From DATHZQ01 sp965216945 (GTDB lineage: Bacteria > Actinomycetota > Acidimicrobiia > Spongiisociales > UBA5794), in NCBI GenBank assembly GCA_965216945.1, contig CBDCGU010000003.1, positions 682,001 to 746,000 of the forward strand: a stretch of DNA of 64,000 nucleotides, in the 5' to 3' direction. Positions 8,236 through 15,812 of this stretch are shown one piece after another; the stretch's first letter is position 1; each line of letters starts with the position of its first letter. The notes beneath the pieces were generated by a model. It was not told the DNA's origin. It made no database searches and saw nothing but the letters and a program-made list of their open reading frames with translations. The position numbers and the translations under genes were made by a program.

Positions 8236-10182
8236 ATGCTCAATGACTACACAATGGTTGACGCTTCGTTCGTCACCACACTGACCGACGAGGCACTGGC
8301 CGCAGCCGACCGGCTGATCGATGCCGTGATCGACGCTCCGGCGAGCTATGCCGCCGTCATCGCACCTCTCGACGAAGTCGCCGACATCACCAGCCGTGCG
8401 TACGGTCGGGGCGCTTTCATGGCCCGAGTCCACCCCGACGCCGCGGTGCGCAGCGCCGGGATCGAAGCCGAGGAACGCATCACCAAGTGGAGCAACGACC
8501 TCGTCTTTCGCCGTGATCTCTTCGATGCCGTGCAACGGTTCGCCGCAACCGACGAGGCAGCCACCCTGGAAGGCACGCAACGGCGATTGCTCGAATTCAC
8601 ACAGCGCGACTTCCGCCGGGCCGGACACGAGCTGGACGACGGTTCCCGGATCGAGCTGCAGCAACTCCGCAGCCGGCTCGTCGAGCTCGAGGTGGAGTTC
8701 GGCAAGAACCTCGACGAGTACGAAGACGGTATGGATCTGACCCGCGAGCAGCTCGATGGCCTCTCCGAGGAGTACATCGCCCGGCTGAAACCGGCAGACG
8801 ACGGGCGCTACCGGGTGACCATGGACTACCCGGACTACATCCCGTTCATCCGGCAGGCCAAGGACCGCGAGCTGCGCCGCCAGATGCAGCACAAGTTCTG
8901 GAATCGGGCGGTGACGGCGAACAAGCCACTCCTCGAAGAGGCGGTGCGAATACGCCGCCGCATCGCAGGACTGCTCGGGGCGACGACGTGGGCTCACTAC
9001 GCGATGGAAGTCAAGATGGCTCAGGCTCCGGAGCGGGTCGAGGAGTTCTACGACTCGCTGGTGCCGGGTCTGACGGTGCGCGCCACCGCCGAGCTGGACT
9101 CGCTGGCCACGCTGGCTGCATCGGAGTTCGACGGCGAGATCCGGTCGTGGGACACCAACTACCTCGACACGCTGTTGCGCAAGCAAGACTTCGGCATCGA
9201 CCCGGATGAGGTCGCCGCCTACTTCCCGCTCGAGCAGACGGTCGCGGGTATGTTCGCCGTGACCGGAGACGTCTTCGGCCTGGATTACGAGCGGATCGCT
9301 CCCGCCAACGCCTGGCACCCGGATGTCCATCTCTATGCGATCCGCAACCGGGGCAGCGCCGACGTCATCGCCTACTTCTATGCAGACCTCTACCCGCGCG
9401 AGGGCAAGTACGGCCATGCAGCGGCGTTCCCGATCGTGTACGGCAGAAGGCTCGCCGGCGGTGGCTACCAGACTCCGATAGCCGCGATCGTTGCCAACTT
9501 CACCAAGCCGGTCGGTGACACCCCTTCGCTGCTCAAACACGATGAGGCCTTGACACTGTTTCACGAGTTCGGGCACATCCTCCACTTCTGCTTGACGACG
9601 GTCGACGAGGTGCGTTTCGCCGGATTCGACACCGAGTGGGACTTCGTGGAGGCCCCGTCGCAGATCATGGAGAACTGGATGTGGGAGCCGGAGGTGCTGC
9701 AGCGCTTCGCCCGCCACCATCGCAGCGGGGCTCCCATCCCGGACGACCTGGTGCGCCGGCTCGTTGCGGCGCGCGACCTCAACGAGGGCCTCTTTGCGAT
9801 GCGCCAGGTCTATCTCGGCAAGCTCGACCTGGGGATGCACGCCACCGTCGAGCCGGTCGACCTGGATCAGGTCTACCGCTCCGCCTACGACTACACGCTG
9901 CTGCCCTTCCACGAGGACACGTTCTTCCCCGCGAGCTTCGGGCACCTCATGGGCGGCTACGACGCCGGCTACTACGGCTATCTGTGGGCCCGGGTCTACG
10001 GCGATGACATGTTCTCGGTGTTCGCGGGTGAGGGCATCACCAGCCCAGCCGTCGGCCGGCGCTACCGCGACGAAGTGCTTGCGACGGGTGGATCGCGCGA
10101 CGCCATCGACCATCTGCGAGCGTTCCTCCGCAGGGAGCCGAGCAGCGAGGCCTTCCTGGAGAAGCTCGGGCTCGAACCCTGA
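8236..10182 (+). CDS. M3-family zinc oligopeptidase (thimet/oligoendopeptidase type)
   Basis: This is a 648-residue cytoplasmic metallopeptidase. The zinc motif HEFGH has ligands His443 and His447, with catalytic Glu444. The third ligand is Glu472 in FVEAPSQ, a motif shared across M3 peptidases. The long helical N-terminal half and the C-terminal GGYDAGYYGYLWA segment are also family hallmarks. It should cut short peptides, in peptide recycling. It has no signal peptide. The start at 8236 fits a leaderless promoter. It stands alone between htrA and the BCCT carrier. Confidence 0.92.
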   Translation: MLNDYTMVDASFVTTLTDEALAAADRLIDAVIDAPASYAAVIAPLDEVADITSRAYGRGAFMARVHPDAAVRSAGIEAEERITKWSNDLVFRRDLFDAVQRFAATDEAATLEGTQRRLLEFTQRDFRRAGHELDDGSRIELQQLRSRLVELEVEFGKNLDEYEDGMDLTREQLDGLSEEYIARLKPADDGRYRVTMDYPDYIPFIRQAKDRELRRQMQHKFWNRAVTANKPLLEEAVRIRRRIAGLLGATTWAHYAMEVKMAQAPERVEEFYDSLVPGLTVRATAELDSLATLAASEFDGEIRSWDTNYLDTLLRKQDFGIDPDEVAAYFPLEQTVAGMFAVTGDVFGLDYERIAPANAWHPDVHLYAIRNRGSADVIAYFYADLYPREGKYGHAAAFPIVYGRRLAGGGYQTPIAAIVANFTKPVGDTPSLLKHDEALTLFHEFGHILHFCLTTVDEVRFAGFDTEWDFVEAPSQIMENWMWEPEVLQRFARHHRSGAPIPDDLVRRLVAARDLNEGLFAMRQVYLGKLDLGMHATVEPVDLDQVYRSAYDYTLLPFHEDTFFPASFGHLMGGYDAGYYGYLWARVYGDDMFSVFAGEGITSPAVGRRYRDEVLATGGSRDAIDHLRAFLRREPSSEAFLEKLGLEP

Positions 10183-10345
10183 GAACTCCATTGGTCCCAG
10201 GCTTGGCTGGTGCGGGCTCGAGATCTCGCCGGCCACGCCACGGTTCCAGTTGCTAGTTTCGAGGTGCCGACCGAGGTCATGCACCGTCGGGAGCCGGGGC
10301 GACGGTGCGTGCCGTGACGAATGAGCCGGAGGAAGGCGTGCTGGC

Positions 10346-12142
10346 ATGGCCGACGAGGACTTCACCGACGTAAGCGAGGCGTACGAAGACTGGGAGGCGG
10401 AGGAGCGGCGCCGCCGCCGCGAGGCCATCGAGAATCGGAGACCGTTCGAGGGCTTGCAGGTCGACCCGGAGATCGACTTCTACCCGGAAGTCGCCGATCG
10501 CGAACCGGGCGACACGAACATCGTCAGGTGGGGGTTCGACATCCACCCTCAGGTGACGTTCTGGTCGGCAGGCATCCTCGTCGTCTTCGTAGCGTGGACC
10601 CTGATCTTTCAGGACACGGCCTCCGGAGTGTTCGACAACGTGCTCAGCTTCGTGGGCAACAGCTTCGGCTGGCTGTACATCCTGGCGGCTAACGTCTTCG
10701 TCGTAGTCGGCTTCTTCTTCGCCTTCAGCCGCTACGGCAAGATCCGCATCGGGGGCCCGGAGGCTAAGCCGGAGTTCTCCACCCCTGCGTGGTACGCCAT
10801 GCTGATCAGCGCCGGCATGGGCATCGGGCTGATGTTCTGGTCGGTGGCAGAGCCGATCTTCCACCTCGCGGGACCCCCACCGCTGTTCGGGGTCGATCCG
10901 ATGACCGGCGAGGCGGGCAACGCCGCACTGGCGGTGACCTTCTTCCACTGGGGCCTCCACCCGTGGGGCATCTATGCCCTCGTCAGCCTGGCGCTGGCGT
11001 TCTTCGCCTACAACCGAGGGCTGCCGCTGACGTTCCGATCCGTCTTCTACCCGATCCTCGGCAAGCGAATCTATGGAGCCTGGGGCAACGTGATCGACGT
11101 GCTCACGGTTCTGGCCACGCTGTTCGGGCTTGCGACCTCCCTCGGCCTCGGGGTGGGTCAGGCGGCTGCGGGACTCAACTTCCTGTTCGGCACGCCAACG
11201 GGCACCGGCTTTCAGGTGGTGCTCATCGCCATCATCACCGGCATCGCCACGATGTCCGTCGTGGCGGGGCTGGACGCCGGCGTCAAGAGGCTGAGCCAGA
11301 TCAACATCGTCTTGGCGATGATCTTCATGGTCTTCATCATCGTGGTCGGTCCCACGTTGTTCATCTTCTCGGTGTTCACCGAGAGTCTCGGCGAATACAT
11401 CGCCGTGCTGCCCCAGCTCTCGTTCTGGAGCGAGGCCTTCAGCGACACCACGTGGCAACAGGGCTGGACCATCTTCTACTGGGGTTGGTGGATCTCGTGG
11501 TCGCCGTTCGTCGGCATGTTCATCGCCAGGATCTCCAAAGGACGCTCGGTGCGCGAGCTGGTCCTCGGCGTGATGGCCTTTCCCACGTTGCTGTCGGCAT
11601 TGTGGATGTCGGTGTTCGGGGGTACGGCGATCAACCTGCAGCTCGAAGGGATCCGCGACGTGGCCACGGCCGTCAACGAGAACGTGGCAACCGCGTTGTT
11701 CGACATGCTGGAGGCCTTCCCCCTCACCCAGCTCACGTCGCTGCTGGGCATCATCCTGGTGGTGTCCTTCTTCGTGACATCGTCCGACTCGGGTTCGCTC
11801 GTCGTCGACCACCTGACGTCCGGCGGAAAGCTCGACTCGCCCAAACCGCAGCGTGTGTTCTGGGCGCTGATGGAGGGGCTGCTGGCCGCAGTACTCCTGA
11901 TCGGAGGTGGACTCACCGCCCTCCAAACCGCCGCCATCACGACGGGCCTGCCGTTTGCGGTTGTGCTTCTGATCATGTGCGGCAGCCTCTATGTGGCGTT
12001 CCATGAGGAGCTCGACCTCCTCGAGAGCCACTACGACGCCGCCCTGTTCCGCTCACGGCACGGCGCCCTCCTGGCGCATCACGGGCTGGGAGACGACGGC
12101 AGGCCCATCGAGGGCGATCCCGCACCGACCGGAGAGGAGTAG
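10346..12142 (+). CDS. BCCT-family betaine/choline/carnitine transporter
   Basis: This is a 598-residue secondary transporter with about 12 membrane helices after an acidic cytoplasmic N-terminus of about 55 residues. The family-defining region WWISWSPFVGMFIARISKG is present, and the Trp-rich stretch in that helix forms the quaternary-amine site in BCCT proteins such as BetP. Coupling is usually to sodium or protons; I cannot tell which here. GGAGGAAGG upstream supports ATG 10346. It is followed after 3 bp by a ProX-type betaine-binding lipoprotein, normally a partner of ABC importers. This strengthens glycine betaine or a related osmolyte as substrate. Confidence 0.93.
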   Translation: MADEDFTDVSEAYEDWEAEERRRRREAIENRRPFEGLQVDPEIDFYPEVADREPGDTNIVRWGFDIHPQVTFWSAGILVVFVAWTLIFQDTASGVFDNVLSFVGNSFGWLYILAANVFVVVGFFFAFSRYGKIRIGGPEAKPEFSTPAWYAMLISAGMGIGLMFWSVAEPIFHLAGPPPLFGVDPMTGEAGNAALAVTFFHWGLHPWGIYALVSLALAFFAYNRGLPLTFRSVFYPILGKRIYGAWGNVIDVLTVLATLFGLATSLGLGVGQAAAGLNFLFGTPTGTGFQVVLIAIITGIATMSVVAGLDAGVKRLSQINIVLAMIFMVFIIVVGPTLFIFSVFTESLGEYIAVLPQLSFWSEAFSDTTWQQGWTIFYWGWWISWSPFVGMFIARISKGRSVRELVLGVMAFPTLLSALWMSVFGGTAINLQLEGIRDVATAVNENVATALFDMLEAFPLTQLTSLLGIILVVSFFVTSSDSGSLVVDHLTSGGKLDSPKPQRVFWALMEGLLAAVLLIGGGLTALQTAAITTGLPFAVVLLIMCGSLYVAFHEELDLLESHYDAALFRSRHGALLAHHGLGDDGRPIEGDPAPTGEE

Positions 12143-12145
12143 GCC

Positions 12146-13222
12146 ATGCGAGCGATGACCCGGCGCGCCCTCGCTGCCGCCGGCGCGGTTGCGCTCCTGG
12201 CCGGCGCCTGTGGCAGCCCCGCGGAGGAGGCGGACGGCGGCGGGGGCCCGGCCGCAGGGGAAAGCGTGACCGGCGGAGCCGTCACGATGGCTCGAGCCAG
12301 TTGGGACACCGGCTGGTTCCAAGCGGCGATCTACGCCCAGCTGCTCGATGAGCTCGGCTACGACGTGAGCGATCCCGGCGAGCTGACCCGTGATGCCAAC
12401 ACGTTCTATCCGGCATTGGCCCAAGGGCAGGTAGATCTCTGGGTCAACGGCTGGTTCCCGCTGCACGACATCTACCTGGAGCGGGAGCTGTTCAGCGGTC
12501 AGCTCATCTCAGAGCCGATCGAACCGGTCGGCTTCCAGGTCGAGGCGGGAGCCATCCAGGGCTATCTCATCGACAGGGCCACGGCGGACGAGCTGGGTAT
12601 CACCTCGATGAGCGACTTCGCCGATCCGGCGGTTGCAGGCGTGTTCGACACCGACGGCGACGGTCGCGCCGACCTGCACGGCTGCAACGAAGGATGGGGT
12701 TGCAACGTCATCATCGATGCTCACCTCGACGAGCTGGATTGGGGACCGAACGTCGAGCAGGTCGTCGGCGAGTACAACGACCTCATCAGAGACGTGGTGC
12801 AGCCCCGCATCGAGGCCGGCGAACCGGTGCTGTTCTACACCTGGACGCCCAACTGGACGATCGATGTGCTGGTGCCGGGGACCGACGTGGTCTGGCTCGA
12901 GTCGCCCGCTCTCTCCGACGAGGAGTCGGATACTTCCGTCTCAGGTCTCGCCGGGTGTGCGGCAGGCGATCCCTGTCAACTCGGGTGGCCCGTCAACGAC
13001 ATTCGAGCAGTGGCCAACAAGGAGTTCCTCGAGGACAACCCGCCCATCCGGCGGCTGCTGGAAGCCGTAACCATCCCGCTCGAGGACATCGCCGACCAGA
13101 ACGCCCGGATGGCGACGGAGCCCGAATACACCGACGCCATGGTCAAAGCCGACGCCGCCGCATGGATCGACGACAACCGCGTGCTCGTCGACACCTGGCT
13201 GGAAGCAGCGCACGGCTCCTGA
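12146..13222 (+). CDS. ProX-type glycine betaine/proline-binding lipoprotein
   Basis: This 358-residue exported lipoprotein has a signal peptide ending LLAGAC. The OpuAC/ProX fold is indicated by motifs such as DLWVNGWFPLHD, IDRATADELGI and FYTWTPNW. These Trp/Tyr-rich loops form the aromatic cage that binds quaternary amines in ProX proteins. It follows the BCCT gene with a 3-bp gap, and GGAG precedes the ATG. No ABC ATPase or permease of the ProV/ProW kind is nearby; the next gene converges from the other strand. It may feed a distant ABC importer, or work in concert with the BCCT carrier. Confidence 0.88.
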   Translation: MRAMTRRALAAAGAVALLAGACGSPAEEADGGGGPAAGESVTGGAVTMARASWDTGWFQAAIYAQLLDELGYDVSDPGELTRDANTFYPALAQGQVDLWVNGWFPLHDIYLERELFSGQLISEPIEPVGFQVEAGAIQGYLIDRATADELGITSMSDFADPAVAGVFDTDGDGRADLHGCNEGWGCNVIIDAHLDELDWGPNVEQVVGEYNDLIRDVVQPRIEAGEPVLFYTWTPNWTIDVLVPGTDVVWLESPALSDEESDTSVSGLAGCAAGDPCQLGWPVNDIRAVANKEFLEDNPPIRRLLEAVTIPLEDIADQNARMATEPEYTDAMVKADAAAWIDDNRVLVDTWLEAAHGS

Positions 13223-13275
13223 CCGCTCGGCTCGGAGGGCCGGTGCGGGTGCGACTGCGCCGTGTGTGCGCCGCG

Positions 13276-13878
13276 CTACGCGCTGCTGTCGTATGCGTGC
13301 CGGAACATGAGTGCGATACGCGGTGGAGCCTGTGAGACCTTTGGGACGCAGTGCTCCCAGTCTCGTTGACAGCTCCCACCCATCACCACCAGATCGCCAT
13401 GACCCAGCGACCACGCCGGACCGGATCCTCCCCCCTTCGGCCTGAGCCGGAACCTCCTCGGACCCAACAATGACACGGTTGCGACGGTCGCGGACGGCAG
13501 ATCACGAGCGATCCGGTCGCCGTGCCAAGCGACGCTGTCGGCACCCGTGCGGTAGTGGCCGGCGCTGATCCTGTCGAGCCGGACGCCGTAGCGCTCCGAC
13601 AGCAGTTCCCGCATCTCGCCGATCACCCGGTGGATCGCAGCGTCGACCGATCCGACCAGACGCGGGGTGAGCACCTCACGGTCGTACATGTGCACGCGGG
13701 GCTGTCGCCAGTCCACCGCGTCGCACAGCACCGAGTAGAGCTCCTCGTCACCTGCGAGCCAGCCCGCGGCGTGATCGACCCAGGCGAGCTCATCCAGCTG
13801 GTGGCGCACCAGCGCACCGAAGCTGGCATCGGGGACCGGCTCCCCTCCGCCGAACAGCGAGGCCTGGTGGGCGAACAT
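13276..13878 (-). CDS. AlkB-like Fe(II)/2-oxoglutarate-dependent dioxygenase
   Basis: This 200-residue protein matches AlkB repair enzymes: the HxD motif (His119, Asp121 in AWHGD), the distal ligand His176 (EHCVPKV), and the oxoglutarate-binding arginines Arg187 and Arg193 in RIALMFRH. AlkB proteins remove methyl groups from 1-methyladenine and 3-methylcytosine in DNA or RNA by oxidation. I start at ATG 13878 because TATAGT lies exactly 7 nt upstream, predicting a leaderless mRNA; an in-frame ATG at 13920 is possible but less likely. It converges on the ProX gene. The C-terminal half carries the catalytic core, and the N-terminal lid is short. Confidence 0.88.
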   Translation of the reverse strand: MFAHQASLFGGGEPVPDASFGALVRHQLDELAWVDHAAGWLAGDEELYSVLCDAVDWRQPRVHMYDREVLTPRLVGSVDAAIHRVIGEMRELLSERYGVRLDRISAGHYRTGADSVAWHGDRIARDLPSATVATVSLLGPRRFRLRPKGGGSGPAWSLGHGDLVVMGGSCQRDWEHCVPKVSQAPPRIALMFRHAYDSSA

Positions 13879-13885
13879 ATGTTCG

Positions 13886-13891
13886 ACTATA
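13886..13891 (-). promoter_or_regulatory. -10 element of the alkB-like gene (leaderless)
   Basis: On the minus strand TATAGT is followed by seven bases and the ATG at 13878. This spacing decides the start codon. Confidence 0.55.
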
Positions 13892-14052
13892 GCGGCGGCC
13901 CGCAGCGGCGGGAGCGGCAATCCAAGTGGTTGCGGCGGTGGGCGACCTCACCACGCTCCGGCGGCCGTGCGGATCCTCCCGGCCCCCGTCGCCATCCACG
14001 GGTCGATCCGGCCCCGAAGAGCGAGGCACGGCGACAAGCTCATGCGGCCGCA

Positions 14053-15207
14053 TCAGCCGGCAACGTCGAAAGCCACCACTCGACCGGATTCGTCGATCGT
14101 CACGACGATACCGTCGTGGCCAAACTCCCATCGGCTTGGGGAGCCGGTGTCGGGCCGGCTCTTCAGCGCGTCGACCAGATCCCGCAGGAACGGGCCCGTC
14201 AGATCGCGTTCCCGAAGCTCCGCCCGCAGGTTCTGGAGGCGAATCTCTTTTCGCTGCTCCTCGGTCTCGGCCACTGACCCTGTCGCCCCCTCCAGCATTC
14301 CCGCAAGGGTCGCCACGTCGCATGCCACGGCGGCCGTGATCAGCCGGGCTCTCGTCTCCCCGACGGGAGTGGGCAAGTCAGGATTGTCGGGAGTGAGGGG
14401 AGCGAGCCGGGAGGCCGAGCAGCCACCGCCGTCGAGCTTGAGGCTAACCGTGTCCAGCTCATTCCCGGCGGCGTCCTCGGCGACGAGATGCGCTTGTTGG
14501 GTCCAGTCAGGCTTCGTCAGCTCGAAGAAGCCGGCTCCACCCAGTGGTGCGGTGGACAGCGAGCCGTGGTGAGGTGTCGTGATTCGGACCTGCGTCGTAG
14601 CCTCGGGAAGCCCGAGCCACGTCACCCGGTAGCGCACGTTGACTTCACGCACGGGGTCGAACGACACGTACGGCTCGTCGTTCACCTCTGCGCTGGTCTC
14701 TCGCCCCTCGGGGTCGACGACCACGATTCCAACACCACCGCTGCCGTGACGAAGCGTCACGTAGTACTGCCCGTCCAGCTGGAAGACCACTGTCGCTGCA
14801 TAGGGAGGTCGCGCGTTCGACTCGGCGAACACTGCGGCAACCTGATTGCGAATCTCTCGGTCGATATCCGCGTCGAGACCTTCGGCGGGAATCCACTCCG
14901 CCCCCCGGTAGGGCAACGTCGACGAATCGGCCGGGCTCTCGACGCCGATGGGGAATGTTCTCAAGTCATATGCGGCGTCGTTCGCAAAGGTCGTCACCGT
15001 CTCCGTTGCGACCGGGCTCGAACGGAACACGCCCGGCAGGGCCACGGCAACCGACCCCAGGAAGATGGCCAGCACCGCACCGGCAGCCATCCGCAGCCGC
15101 CGGCGCCGTCTCCCCCGGCTCACCAACGCATCCATCGGAACGGTCGGCAGGTCGCTCACGGCCCCGTGGAGGTCGGCCGTCGCCTGCGCGGCGCGGGTGT
15201 CAAGCAT
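14053..15207 (-). CDS. Membrane-anchored protein, probable anti-sigma partner
   Basis: This 384-residue protein has a short cytoplasmic N-terminus (about 38 residues), an Arg-rich stop (RGRRRRRLR), one membrane helix (about 39-58) and a large external domain that I do not recognise. It is coupled to an ECF sigma factor gene: its ATG lies 8 nt inside the sigma gene's end, with AGGGG 8 nt before it. This arrangement is typical of anti-sigma factors, but no zinc-binding HxxxCxxC motif is present. The external part may sense an envelope signal. The function is inferred from position only. Confidence 0.6.
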   Translation of the reverse strand: MLDTRAAQATADLHGAVSDLPTVPMDALVSRGRRRRRLRMAAGAVLAIFLGSVAVALPGVFRSSPVATETVTTFANDAAYDLRTFPIGVESPADSSTLPYRGAEWIPAEGLDADIDREIRNQVAAVFAESNARPPYAATVVFQLDGQYYVTLRHGSGGVGIVVVDPEGRETSAEVNDEPYVSFDPVREVNVRYRVTWLGLPEATTQVRITTPHHGSLSTAPLGGAGFFELTKPDWTQQAHLVAEDAAGNELDTVSLKLDGGGCSASRLAPLTPDNPDLPTPVGETRARLITAAVACDVATLAGMLEGATGSVAETEEQRKEIRLQNLRAELRERDLTGPFLRDLVDALKSRPDTGSPSRWEFGHDGIVVTIDESGRVVAFDVAG

Positions 15208-15757
15208 GATCTGTGCCCCTGTCATCGATGGTCAGCTTCGTGGCCAGCGCACGGCGTCCCCGAGTGAGATGAATCCGCACCGTCGACTCGGCGCATCCGA
15301 GCAGCTGTGCGATCTCGGCCGTGGTGCGGTCCTCGAGGTAGTACAACGCCACGCACTGGGCCTGCCGCCGGGGCAACTGCCGCACCTGGTCCCAGAACTC
15401 ATGACTCGGGGTCGGCAGGGTGAGGCGAGAATCCGCTCTCTTCGAGCCGATACGTGCCACCGCCTTCAGCTCACGGAAGCGCCGCCGGAACCAGGATCGC
15501 GACGTGTTGAGCACAACCGTTCGCACCCAACCGGCCGGGTTCACGATCGTCGACCAGCCCCGGTATGCGGCGAAGAATGCATCCTGCGTGACATCCTCGG
15601 CGACGGTCCTGTCGCCGGTGAGGCTGTAGGCAAGCGCCAGGACGGCGGCGTGCTCCCGTCTGTAGAAGGTGCCGAACTCCTCGCGCAGCGGCAGCGGCCC
15701 ACCGTAGGAATCAGCGTCGTTGGTGGTCGCAGCCGGCGACCCATCCGGAGTGGCCAT
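15200..15757 (-). CDS. ECF-type RNA polymerase sigma factor (SigE-like)
   Basis: A 185-residue sigma-70 family protein. Region 2 shows YRREHAAVLALAY, DVTQDAFFAAYRGW and NPAGWVRTVVLN. Region 4 shows LPRRQAQCVALYYLED and the helix-turn-helix IAQLLGCAESTVRIHL. Regions 1 and 3 are absent, as expected for an ECF sigma factor. It is the middle gene of a three-gene operon: a kelch-repeat membrane protein ends 55 bp upstream and the anti-sigma-like gene overlaps its 3' end. The start is ATG 15757; a GTG lies one codon upstream at 15760. No ribosome site is evident, which suggests coupling to or readthrough from the kelch gene. Confidence 0.9.
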   Translation of the reverse strand: MATPDGSPAATTNDADSYGGPLPLREEFGTFYRREHAAVLALAYSLTGDRTVAEDVTQDAFFAAYRGWSTIVNPAGWVRTVVLNTSRSWFRRRFRELKAVARIGSKRADSRLTLPTPSHEFWDQVRQLPRRQAQCVALYYLEDRTTAEIAQLLGCAESTVRIHLTRGRRALATKLTIDDRGTDHA

Positions 15758-15812
15758 CACAGGGTACGTCGTCGCAGGTCGTCAGATCGCGTACCGGTCA
15801 TTCGACGCCCGC

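Noticed and set aside
8173..10428. A 751-codon open frame antisense to the M3 peptidase, and similar long antisense frames at 10277-12031, 1997-3658 and 41935-43482.
   Set aside because: These are shadows in high-GC DNA: low-complexity Arg/Gly/Asp/His-rich translations with no motifs, opposite genes with clear catalytic residues.
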